Source of the DNA: Dehalococcoidia bacterium
GTDB lineage: Bacteria; Chloroflexota; Dehalococcoidia; SZUA-161
DNA length: 36,123 bases
NCBI GenBank assembly: GCA_011174795.1
Contig: DUEY01000047.1
Coordinates: 1 to 36,123, forward strand
Direction of reading: 5' to 3'
Shown here: positions 24,517 through 31,771 of the stretch, in pieces
Position numbering within the stretch: position 1 is the first letter of the stretch
How the letters are laid out: every line of letters begins with the position of its first letter
Notes under the pieces: generated by a model
The model's database searches: none
What the model was told of the DNA's origin: nothing
What the model saw: the letters and a program-made list of their open reading frames with translations, nothing else
Position numbers and translations under genes: made by a program

Positions 24517-24751
24517 TTCCATCCGCGCTTCATCCATACAACCACTTTCTATCTCAAGCCTTCAGCACTATTAGCCCTGAGAGCCCCTGAGAGGCCCGTA
24601 GCGCCCACATGCACTTTGTGTATAGAAGAAGACAACTTTATTATTACAGGTATCACAAAACTGATTACAGCGCCTCTGAGGCCAACTGGATTTATAAGCC
24701 CGGCAAACGATGCGGATTGAGGAGCTCTGAATGCTGTGCCCGAGGTCACGG

Positions 24752-26944
24752 CTAGGACATCTTCTGTAGAGGCGCCAGGCTCAACAGAAATCTCTTCACA
24801 CCGGCATCGCCTTTAAAAGCGATGGTGACTTCATGGTCGCCGCCTGTTGCTATACAGTTGACCACAATGCCCTCACCGAACATGGCATGGCTCACATGAT
24901 CGCCCGCTTTAAATACAGGCGGTTCGCCGGTATCCGCAGCCCGTGCCTCATGTGCTTCGTTAGCAGTCGGAATGCGCCTGGTTGCTTGCTGTGGGTACCA
25001 TGTTTCAGAAGTTAGAGCGCCGGCAGAGGCCACCAAGTGCAGGGGGATATCGTCGAGAAAGCGTGATGGAGGATTATGGGCGCTACTACCCATAAGGCTG
25101 CGGCGCAGGGCATGAACCAGATAGACCTTCTCCTTGGCCCTCGTTATTCCTACATAGCAGAGGCGGCGTTCCTCCTCCATCTGCCCCGGGTCAGGGAACG
25201 ACCTGAAATGAGGCAGAACGCCCTCCTCCATGCCGACAATAAATACCACGGGGAATTCCAGGCCTTTAGCCTGGTGCAGGGTGATGAGCGTCACCGCCTC
25301 GACCTTCTCATCAAGGTCGTCGACATCCGAGACCAGAGCCACCTCCTCTAGAAAATAGGCCAGCGCCTCCCGTGGCTCAAGGTCGTGATAGCCCGCGGCC
25401 ACGTTGCGCAGCTCCATGATATTCTCCCACCTCTCCTCACCATCCGCGCTCTCCAGCGTATAACTCTTATATCCAGACCTTTCCAGCACCAGATCGAAGA
25501 GGTCGAGCAGGTTTAACTCAGCGCCCTGAGCGATGAACTCATCGAGCATATTGAGAAAATTGCTCAGCGCCTGCACGCTCCGGGAAGCAAACGTCGTGTC
25601 CTCCTCCCCCCCGGCTATGAGCTTGAGGGCATCGTAGTACGGCAGCCCTCTCTCATTCGCCCACATGGTAAGCTCAGCTATCGTGCGCTGCCCGATGCCC
25701 CTCACGGGGACGTTTATTATGCGGGCGAGGCTCACACCATCGTAGGGGTTATAAATCAGCCTGAGGTAAGCGATGATGTCTTTAACCTCGCGCCGCTCGT
25801 AGAAGCGCGTAGCACCCACCAGCTTATAGGGGAACCCGTAGCGTACAAACGTCTCCTCCAGCGCCCGTGACTGCGCATTAGTACGATACATGATGGCACA
25901 ATCGCCAGCCCCCCAGCGACCGCTGGTCACCAGCTTCTCTATCTCGCTGACCACGAAGTGTGCCTCATCCTGCTCGCTGTAGGTCTGCGCCACGGTCAGG
26001 TGCTCACCGGCCTCGTTCTCGGTCCACAGCTCCTTCTCCTTCCGATGCTGGTTCGCGGCGATGACACGGTCGGCAGCTTCGAGAATGGTCTGGGTGGAAC
26101 GGTAATTCTGCTCCAGGTACAGGACCTTGACATCAGGGTAGTCATTCTCGAAGTCCAGGATATGCCTCAGGTCGGCATGCCTCCAGGAATAGATAGACTG
26201 GTCGGGGTCGCCGACAACGCAGATATTGCGATATTTCCCCGCAAGCTGCCTGGACAGGATATACTGGGCGCGGTTGGTGTCCTGAAACTCGTCGATCATG
26301 ACGTGCAGGTAACGAAACTGATACCTGTCCAGGACATCCGGCTGGCTGCGGAAAAGGTGTACCGTTCTCATAATCAGGTCATCGAAGTCCAGGGCACTGC
26401 TTTCGGCAAGAAGCTCCTGGTATCGCTCATAAACCCGCGCCACGATTTCCTCGAAATAGCTGTCAACCTGCCCCCGGTAGTCCTGGGGGGCGAGGAGCCT
26501 GGCCTTGGCTGATGATATCGCCGCCCGAATGCCGCCGGGAGGATACTGCCGGGGGTCGAGTCCCACCTGCTCGATACTGCGCTTGAGCAGGCTGAGCTGG
26601 TCGCCCTCGTCGTAGATGATGTAGCTTCGATCCAGCCCGATGTGTTCAGCCTCCATGCGAAGGATACGGGCGCAGGTGGCGTGGAATGTGCCCAGGGTCA
26701 GGCCCTCAACCACCCGCCCCAGGAGGGCATAGATTCTCTCCTTCATCTCGCGGGCCGCCTTGTTAGTGAAGGTGACCGCAAGGATGCGGTGGGGGCTGAT
26801 GCCGCAGACGGTGATGAGATAGGCTACCCGGTGGGCGATAACCCTGGTCTTGCCCGACCCCGGCCCGGCCACGATGAGCACCGGGCCCTCTATGGTCTCC
26901 ACCGCCTCCCGCTGGGCAGGATTGAGACCGGCTAGTATGTCCAT
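24752..26944 (-). CDS. pcrA: ATP-dependent DNA helicase, PcrA/UvrD type
   Basis: 730 residues, the standard PcrA/UvrD size; a 3'-5' superfamily 1 helicase for repair and replication-conflict resolution. Motifs in order: LNPAQREAV (Q motif), VAGPGSGKTRV (Walker A, with GPGSG), DEFQDTN (Walker B), VGDPDQSIYSWR, EQNYRST, TLHQAKGLEFPVVFI and VGITRAKE. The C-terminus has a small Tudor-like stretch (AGDHVSHAMFGEGIVV), as in PcrA. The ATG at 26944 opens the domain directly. A longer open frame runs to 27364 but overlaps the divergent gene and shows low-complexity sequence, so it is not used. A promoter with perfect TATAAT sits 16 nt upstream, giving an almost leaderless mRNA. Confidence 0.95.
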   Translation of the reverse strand: MDILAGLNPAQREAVETIEGPVLIVAGPGSGKTRVIAHRVAYLITVCGISPHRILAVTFTNKAAREMKERIYALLGRVVEGLTLGTFHATCARILRMEAEHIGLDRSYIIYDEGDQLSLLKRSIEQVGLDPRQYPPGGIRAAISSAKARLLAPQDYRGQVDSYFEEIVARVYERYQELLAESSALDFDDLIMRTVHLFRSQPDVLDRYQFRYLHVMIDEFQDTNRAQYILSRQLAGKYRNICVVGDPDQSIYSWRHADLRHILDFENDYPDVKVLYLEQNYRSTQTILEAADRVIAANQHRKEKELWTENEAGEHLTVAQTYSEQDEAHFVVSEIEKLVTSGRWGAGDCAIMYRTNAQSRALEETFVRYGFPYKLVGATRFYERREVKDIIAYLRLIYNPYDGVSLARIINVPVRGIGQRTIAELTMWANERGLPYYDALKLIAGGEEDTTFASRSVQALSNFLNMLDEFIAQGAELNLLDLFDLVLERSGYKSYTLESADGEERWENIMELRNVAAGYHDLEPREALAYFLEEVALVSDVDDLDEKVEAVTLITLHQAKGLEFPVVFIVGMEEGVLPHFRSFPDPGQMEEERRLCYVGITRAKEKVYLVHALRRSLMGSSAHNPPSRFLDDIPLHLVASAGALTSETWYPQQATRRIPTANEAHEARAADTGEPPVFKAGDHVSHAMFGEGIVVNCIATGGDHEVTIAFKGDAGVKRFLLSLAPLQKMS

Positions 26945-26959
26945 GCCTATACAACTATC

Positions 26960-26988
26960 ATTATAGGTTACGCCAAAAAGGTATGCAA
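26960..26988 (-). promoter_or_regulatory. Helicase gene promoter
   Basis: TTGCAT (26983-26988) and TATAAT (26960-26965) on the minus strand, 17-nt spacer. The start should fall about 10 nt before the ATG. Confidence 0.75.
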
Positions 26989-26993
26989 TTTCC

Positions 26994-27022
26994 TTGACTT
27001 TCCTACCTGCATGCCCTATATA
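26994..27022 (+). promoter_or_regulatory. Promoter of the acyl-CoA dehydrogenase at 27081
   Basis: TTGACT (26994-26999) and TATATA (27017-27022) with a 17-nt spacer. Its -35 box is only 5 bp from the -35 box of the divergent helicase promoter. Confidence 0.7.
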
Positions 27023-27080
27023 TGGGGGCACATTCCACGGTTGAGCGATTACGCTCGAATATAGGAAAAAGGAGAGGTAA

Positions 27081-28307
27081 ATGGCAAACCATATCGCTAT
27101 CGAACCGCTGCTCACTCCAGAAGCCGAGATGGGCCGTGCCCTGGCGCGCCAGTTTGTCGAGAACGAGGTCTTCCCCGTGAGGCAGCGGATAGACGACGAC
27201 AAGGACCATACCGAGGTCGTCAATCCGCTGCTGAAGAAGCTATTGATAGATTTGGGGGTGCAGAGCATGCTGGCTGCAGGAGACCCCACACTCGGAACCA
27301 TGATCAACGGGATGGGGTTCCTGGAGGAGCTCTCCCGCGGTGATACCGCGATAGTAGTTGCCATGGGAGCCCTGGGCTGGTGCCTTCAACCCATCCAGAA
27401 TGAGCCCTACAAGAGGCCCGACCTGATACAAGAATTCGCTCCTATATTCCAGGTAAATGAAATCCGCCACGGCTGTTTCGCCATGACCGAACCCGAAGGT
27501 GGCTGCGACATCGAGAACCCCCGGATGCAGGGGCGTACCATCCGCACCAGGGCTGTCCTAGAGGGCGACGAATGGGTAATAAATGGTGCCAAGCAATGGC
27601 CCTCAAACGCCGGCGTTGCCTCCCTGTACTGCACGGTGTGCACCACGGACCCCGAACTGGGTGACGAGGGTATCGCCCTTATCTACGTTCCCTATCCTAT
27701 CGAAGGGATGTCCTTCAGCAGGTTTGAGAACAAGGCGGGGATGCAGGCGGACAGGAATTGCACCATTTACTACGACAACGTCAGGGTGCCCAAGAGGTAC
27801 CGAGCCTGGGGGCCGGGAGACGACGCTAACCTGTTGCACCAGATTATAGTCCAGGCTTCCATCGGCAGCGCCATGATGTCGGTGGGTTGCTCGCGCAACA
27901 TATTCGAAATTGTCACCGAATATGCCACAAACCGGATAGTCGCCGGGAAGCCGATCAAGGAGCACAGCGTGAACGCCTGCGCCCTGGCGGATATGGCTAT
28001 CGGGATCGAGACCGCAAGGACGTATACTATGAACGTCGCCTACAGGTACGACCACCCTGAAACCTACGGACCGCGATGGTCGCCGGAGATGCGGGCACGG
28101 GCCAGAATCGCCAAGGTTCACGCCGCCGATGTGAGCGTCATGGTCGCCAACAAGGCGATGGAGATGATGGCATCCTTCGGCTATACGAGGGAGGGCGACG
28201 TGGAGAAACACTGGCGCGACAGTAAGATGATACAACTATGGCTGGGTGGTGCGCAGGGAGGACGACTGGATATAGCACGCTACTTCTGCAACCTGAAGAT
28301 ACTATGA
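27081..28307 (+). CDS. Divergent acyl-CoA dehydrogenase lacking the canonical Glu base
   Basis: 408 residues with acyl-CoA dehydrogenase blocks: FAMTEPEGGCDIENPR near residue 133, IYYDNVRVPKRYR near 230, and the C-terminal helix region. Aligning KMIQLWLGGAQGGRL with MCAD KIYQIYEGTAQIQRL places Leu at the catalytic Glu376 and Gly at Thr378. Another base or altered chemistry is therefore needed. It has its own promoter and a good ribosome-binding site (AAAAAGGAGAGG), is single-gene, and ends convergent to speE. It is not close to the four paired dehydrogenases in this window. Confidence 0.9.
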   Translation: MANHIAIEPLLTPEAEMGRALARQFVENEVFPVRQRIDDDKDHTEVVNPLLKKLLIDLGVQSMLAAGDPTLGTMINGMGFLEELSRGDTAIVVAMGALGWCLQPIQNEPYKRPDLIQEFAPIFQVNEIRHGCFAMTEPEGGCDIENPRMQGRTIRTRAVLEGDEWVINGAKQWPSNAGVASLYCTVCTTDPELGDEGIALIYVPYPIEGMSFSRFENKAGMQADRNCTIYYDNVRVPKRYRAWGPGDDANLLHQIIVQASIGSAMMSVGCSRNIFEIVTEYATNRIVAGKPIKEHSVNACALADMAIGIETARTYTMNVAYRYDHPETYGPRWSPEMRARARIAKVHAADVSVMVANKAMEMMASFGYTREGDVEKHWRDSKMIQLWLGGAQGGRLDIARYFCNLKIL

Positions 28308-28333
28308 GGGCTGGTAGTGTGCAGGCAAACGGC

Positions 28334-29248
28334 TCAATAGGTGAACAGGGGCTGGTCTTTGGTGATAATCCGCTTCTCCCTCGCCATTTCCTCGCGTAGA
28401 TACTTGGGCACGGTGTACATCCCGCAGTGGGTGAGCCCGTCGTAGAAGCGGAGGGGCTTGCTCACCCGGCTCGAGAGCCTGCGGTCAACTTCCTCAGGAG
28501 ATAGTTCGCGCGGGTCTGAACCCTGCGAGGCCACGGCGAATCCCCAAGAGCCGCCGAAGGAAGGTATCTCCGCCTGGTAGGGAGCGACTACCGGGAACGC
28601 TGTACTCAGTGTATTCGCCACTGCGACAAAGCCAAATGAGATAACCATGCTCGTCGAGCCCGCCTGAAGTGCGACCACACCATCTGAGGTCAGCTTCTCC
28701 CTGAGGTCGTGATAGAACTCCCTGGTATACAGCAGGTAGGACGGCCCCTCCTCCAGAGGCTCGGTCAGATCGATAATGACAACGTCGAACTTCTCCTTCG
28801 TTTCCTCCAGATACTTCATAGCGTCGGTATGGAGAAGCTCAACCCGGCTGTCATCGAAAGCGCCCTGGCTCAGGGAGGGGAGGAATTCCTTACAGACGTC
28901 GACCACTTTCTTATCCAGGTCGACCATAACCGCCTTTTTCACGGTCTTGTGCGCCAGCACCTCCCTCAACGTAGCCCCCTCACCACCCCCGGCGATGAAA
29001 ACGGTCTCCGGCTGCGGGTGGGCGAGCATCGGGGGATGGACCAGCGCCTCGTGGTAGATAAACTCATCCGATTCGCTGCATTGAATCTTGCCGTCCAGTA
29101 TCAGGCATTTGCCGAAGCCCGGGGTATCGAGGATTTGAATGGACTGAAACTCCGATTCCCCATTATAGAGCACATCACTGATACTGAACTGCTGGATAAA
29201 ATGGGGAGTAACGTGCTCCGAAAACCACATCGTCGGTATATCTTTCAC
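28334..29248 (-). CDS. speE: Aminopropyltransferase (spermidine/thermospermine synthase family)
   Basis: 304 residues. It transfers an aminopropyl group from decarboxylated SAM to a polyamine. Motifs: substrate site SDEFIYHEALVHPP near 60-73, GGGEGATLREVL at 87-98, and IIDLTEPLEEGPSYLLYT near 158-175. Asp160 is kept, and Glu163 stands where classical SpeE has Asp (DxxDP). The GPSYLLYT continuation is closer to thermospermine synthase-like enzymes (ACL5, GPCYxLYT) than to spermidine synthase (GPAExLF). The acceptor is therefore open: putrescine, agmatine or spermidine. It follows the SpeD homologue by 3 nt and must share its transcript. Confidence 0.93.
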   Translation of the reverse strand: MKDIPTMWFSEHVTPHFIQQFSISDVLYNGESEFQSIQILDTPGFGKCLILDGKIQCSESDEFIYHEALVHPPMLAHPQPETVFIAGGGEGATLREVLAHKTVKKAVMVDLDKKVVDVCKEFLPSLSQGAFDDSRVELLHTDAMKYLEETKEKFDVVIIDLTEPLEEGPSYLLYTREFYHDLREKLTSDGVVALQAGSTSMVISFGFVAVANTLSTAFPVVAPYQAEIPSFGGSWGFAVASQGSDPRELSPEEVDRRLSSRVSKPLRFYDGLTHCGMYTVPKYLREEMAREKRIITKDQPLFTY

Positions 29249-29251
29249 TGG

Positions 29252-29596
29252 CTAGAAACCCCTCTTAAGCTCCACAATGGCAGGATTCTTACTCTCCAGC
29301 TTCTCCACCACTGATTTGGCTACTTCATCAGGGCGGAACGAGTCCCCATGGGTGAAAATGTCTATCGCCGCATACCCATATTCCGGCCAGGTATGAATAC
29401 AGAGATGGGCTCCGGTTATCAGTACCACGCCACTCAGACCCTGTGGTTCGAATCTATGGAATGAGTCCCCGATCACAGCGGTACCGGCCTCTCTTGCCAC
29501 TGAGAGGAGGACATCCTTGATGAAATCCATGTCATTCAGCAAATCGGGGTTGCAGTCCTTCAAATCCAGAAGGTAGTGTTTCCCCAGCGTGCCCAC
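29252..29596 (-). CDS. SpeD (AdoMet decarboxylase) homologue without pyruvoyl-forming Ser
   Basis: 114 residues, class 1B AdoMet decarboxylase fold from end to end (GKHYLLDL start, FHRFEPQGLSGVV, IHTWPEYGYAAIDIFT, ending KRGF). Active proenzymes cleave themselves at Glu62-Ser63 within xSESHLTIH, and Ser63 becomes the pyruvoyl cofactor. Here the sequence is ITGAHLCIH: Gly62, Ala63 and Cys66. The proton donor Cys83 is His83, while His68 and Ser55 remain. It cannot form the usual pyruvoyl group. It starts with GTG behind AGGAG and has its own promoter. It may be a regulatory prozyme-like partner, or it may use other chemistry. The fold call is secure; AdoMet decarboxylase activity is doubtful, hence no gene symbol. 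Confidence 0.9.
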   Translation of the reverse strand: MGTLGKHYLLDLKDCNPDLLNDMDFIKDVLLSVAREAGTAVIGDSFHRFEPQGLSGVVLITGAHLCIHTWPEYGYAAIDIFTHGDSFRPDEVAKSVVEKLESKNPAIVELKRGF

Positions 29597-29625
29597 ATCA
29601 CTGCTCCTGGCGAAGAGTCGTCAAC

Positions 29626-29654
29626 ATTATATAGTATGAGCCTTCTTTTCTCAA
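29626..29654 (-). promoter_or_regulatory. speD-speE promoter
   Basis: TTGAGA (29649-29654) and perfect TATAAT (29626-29631) on the minus strand with a 17-nt spacer, about 30 nt before the GTG start. Confidence 0.75.
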
Positions 29655-29678
29655 ACGTTGCCAGCCAGTCATCTCGTG

Positions 29679-29707
29679 TTGCCCGCTCTCCATCGGGATG
29701 TTATAAT
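29679..29707 (+). promoter_or_regulatory. pncA-pncB promoter
   Basis: TTGCCC (29679-29684) and perfect TATAAT (29702-29707) with a 17-nt spacer, 30 nt before the pncA ATG. Confidence 0.7.
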
Positions 29708-29736
29708 ACCACCGCTCTGAGAGCACGAGCGACCAT

Positions 29737-30252
29737 ATGGCTAACGCGGTTATCGTCATAGACCCGCTCAAAGGCTTCCTGGAGGAAGGCTATCCCCTCT
29801 TCTGCGGCGAACAGGCACGCCTCATTATCCCCCGAATCAGCAGACTGCTGGCGCGAGAGCAGGAGCATGGGTCTGCGATCCTCTTTCTCTGCGACAGCCA
29901 CGACCCCGATGACCTCGAATTCAAGATGTTTCCGCCTCACTGCGTCGCCGGAACCGAGGAGGCAGAGATTATCCCCGAACTCCGCGACTGTAACGCAGAG
30001 GTGATACCAAAACAGCGCTTTAGCTGCTTCTTCAATACCACACTTGCCGAGCGGCTCGATGAGATTAAGCCGGACAAGCTTATAGTCTGCGGCGTCTGCA
30101 CCGACATCTGCGTCATGCATACCGTTTGCGACGCACGCAACCGGGATTACGATGTGGAAGTCCCCACCGACTGCGTCGCCAGCTTCAATGAGGAGGGGCA
30201 CCGTTTCGCCCTCGGCCATATGGACAAGGTGCTGGGAGCGAGGCTGGTATAA
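29737..30252 (+). CDS. pncA: Nicotinamidase / isochorismatase family hydrolase
   Basis: 171 residues of the cysteine-hydrolase fold. The catalytic triad is visible as Asp9 (VIDPLKGF), Lys92 (IPKQRFS) and Cys125 (GVCTDICVMHT). Metal ligands are likely in CDSHDPDD (Asp53, His55) and FPPHCVAGT (His68). It hydrolyses nicotinamide to nicotinate. The assignment to nicotinamidase over other isochorismatase-like hydrolases rests on the metal motif and on pncB starting 12 nt downstream. The ribosome-binding site is weak. Confidence 0.9.
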   Translation: MANAVIVIDPLKGFLEEGYPLFCGEQARLIIPRISRLLAREQEHGSAILFLCDSHDPDDLEFKMFPPHCVAGTEEAEIIPELRDCNAEVIPKQRFSCFFNTTLAERLDEIKPDKLIVCGVCTDICVMHTVCDARNRDYDVEVPTDCVASFNEEGHRFALGHMDKVLGARLV

Positions 30253-30264
30253 CAGGAGTAATCA

Positions 30265-31260
30265 ATGAGTCAGCCCGAATTCGAAATTCATCCCTCCGTC
30301 CTGTCAGGTGAAACATCCGATATCTACTTCCTGCGGGCAAGGGAGATACTGGAAAAAGAGGGGATCAACCCCGTAGCGACGATGGAGGTATTCCCCAGCA
30401 GGGACGGAATGTTCTGCGGCATCAGGGAGGTCAAGGCATTGCTGGACAAAGCGCTGCCGCAGGGCAGCGAGGTCTGGGCATTGTCCGAGGGCGAGACCAT
30501 GCAGCGGAAAGAGGTTACCCTGAGGATCACCGCGCCCTATCAATCATACGGTATATACGAGACTGCCATCGTGGGGATACTGGCGCATTGCAGCGGCTGG
30601 GCGACAGCCGCCCGTGAGTGCGCCGATGCGGCGCAGGGCATTCCCGTCATAAGCTTCGGAGCCCGACACGTCCATCCCCTCGTCGCCGGCATCATGGAGT
30701 ACGCAGCGGTGATAGGAGGCTGCACCTCCTGCTCATCGGTGGCGGGCGCCAGCCTAGCAGGGGTCACCCCGACGGGCACCATGCCCCACGCTTTAATCAT
30801 AGTTATGGGCGACACGGCAAAGGCAACACTGGCATTCGACAAGCACATGCCGCCTGATGTGCCGCGAATCTCGCTGGTCGATACCTTCAAGGACGAGGCC
30901 GAGGAAAGCGTGATCGTAGCGCAGGCGATGGAGGGAAGGCTGTCCGGGGTGAGGCTGGATACGCCGTCGGAGCGCGGTGGCGTAACCGCCGACCTGGTCA
31001 GGGAGGTTCGAGCCAAGCTGGACCTCGCCGGGTTCAAAGAGGTAGGTATCTTCGTGAGCGGCGGGCTCAGCCCCGACCGTATCCGGTATTTCAGGGAGAA
31101 CGAAGCGCCTGTAAATGGCTTCGGCGTGGGTAGCCACATCAGCGGAGCGAAACCGATCGACTTCACCGCTGACCTCCACGAGGTGGAAGGCAAACCCATA
31201 GCCAAACGGGGCAGGATTCCCGGCATCACACCCAATCCCAAGCTCAAACGGATACTATGA
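30265..31260 (+). CDS. pncB: Nicotinate phosphoribosyltransferase
   Basis: 331 residues, the short form of the family. It makes nicotinate mononucleotide from nicotinate and PRPP. Conserved stretches: ARHVHPLVAGIMEYAA near 133, TPTGTMPHALI near 172, IFVSGGLSPDRI near 268, and GFGVGSHISGA near 290. GGAGT lies before the ATG. Together with pncA it gives a deamidating NAD salvage route from nicotinamide. Related quinolinate phosphoribosyltransferases lack the GTMPHALI loop. Confidence 0.95.
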   Translation: MSQPEFEIHPSVLSGETSDIYFLRAREILEKEGINPVATMEVFPSRDGMFCGIREVKALLDKALPQGSEVWALSEGETMQRKEVTLRITAPYQSYGIYETAIVGILAHCSGWATAARECADAAQGIPVISFGARHVHPLVAGIMEYAAVIGGCTSCSSVAGASLAGVTPTGTMPHALIIVMGDTAKATLAFDKHMPPDVPRISLVDTFKDEAEESVIVAQAMEGRLSGVRLDTPSERGGVTADLVREVRAKLDLAGFKEVGIFVSGGLSPDRIRYFRENEAPVNGFGVGSHISGAKPIDFTADLHEVEGKPIAKRGRIPGITPNPKLKRIL

Positions 31261-31321
31261 GACAGTTTACAGTCTTCAGCGACCAGCCGAACGCTGATAA
31301 ACAGGTTGCCGGGAAAAGCCC

Positions 31322-31350
31322 TTTTCAACAGTGCCGGCTAAAGGTATAAT
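31322..31350 (+). promoter_or_regulatory. Candidate promoter of the Lrp-domain gene
   Basis: TTTTCA (31322-31327) and perfect TATAAT (31345-31350) with a 17-nt spacer, about 75 nt before the start codon of the gene at 31426. The -35 is weak. Confidence 0.4.
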
Positions 31351-31425
31351 GGAGGATAGTTTGTCCCGTACCGGACAGGCTGAGGATAGACCGAAGGGCA
31401 CAACAGGTGGAAAGGTGGTGAGGCA

Positions 31426-31665
31426 ATGACTGCCAGAGCGTACGTATTAATCGAGACCTCGGTTGGAAAGACGAAGCATGTCGTCCAGGTCCTCCGCAAA
31501 GTGAAGGGGATGAAAGAGGTAAACGCCGTTACCGGCCCCTACGACGTGATTGCGGTGGTCGAGGGAGCAGACCTGACCGCCGTAGGCAATCTGGTGACCA
31601 GCGAGATTCACGGCGCGGGCGGTATCGAGCGGACCGTAACCTGCCTGGCGGTGGACGTCGGCTAG
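31426..31665 (+). CDS. Stand-alone Lrp/AsnC ligand-binding (RAM) domain protein
   Basis: 79 residues, only the RAM domain of Lrp/AsnC regulators without a DNA-binding helix-turn-helix. The pattern RAYVLIETSVGKTKHVV ... VTGPYDVIAVVEG ... TVTCLAVDV is characteristic. Such proteins form dimers or rings that bind amino acids or other small ligands. They may modulate full Lrp proteins or enzymes. GGTGGTGAGG precedes the ATG. It lies between pncB and an acyl-CoA dehydrogenase pair; a sensor role for that pair is possible but inferred. Confidence 0.88.
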   Translation: MTARAYVLIETSVGKTKHVVQVLRKVKGMKEVNAVTGPYDVIAVVEGADLTAVGNLVTSEIHGAGGIERTVTCLAVDVG

Positions 31666-31718
31666 AACAGAGGCCCACGCAGCTTCCCAGTTCAGAGCAG
31701 TGGGTATGAGATAAGTAT

Positions 31719-31740
31719 GGCTTGCTTCAGTGAGCAAGCC
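31719..31740 (+). promoter_or_regulatory. 8-bp palindrome upstream of the acyl-CoA dehydrogenase pair
   Basis: GGCTTGCT-TCAGTG-AGCAAGCC, a perfect 8-bp inverted repeat 31 nt before the start codon at 31772. There is no T-run after it. It could be a repressor operator or a leader hairpin. Confidence 0.45.
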
Positions 31741-31771
31741 GACGAATCTGGAGGCCTAAAAGGAGTACTGC

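Noticed and set aside
24549-24749. 66-codon minus-strand frame with a hydrophobic stretch between yraN and the helicase gene
   Set aside because: No ribosome-binding site, no recognisable motif, and composition like non-coding DNA; chance is the simpler explanation.
26945-27364. 140-codon N-terminal extension of the helicase frame
   Set aside because: It overlaps the divergent acyl-CoA dehydrogenase, is Ser-rich low-complexity sequence, and the helicase Q motif begins right after the ATG at 26944, which has its own promoter.
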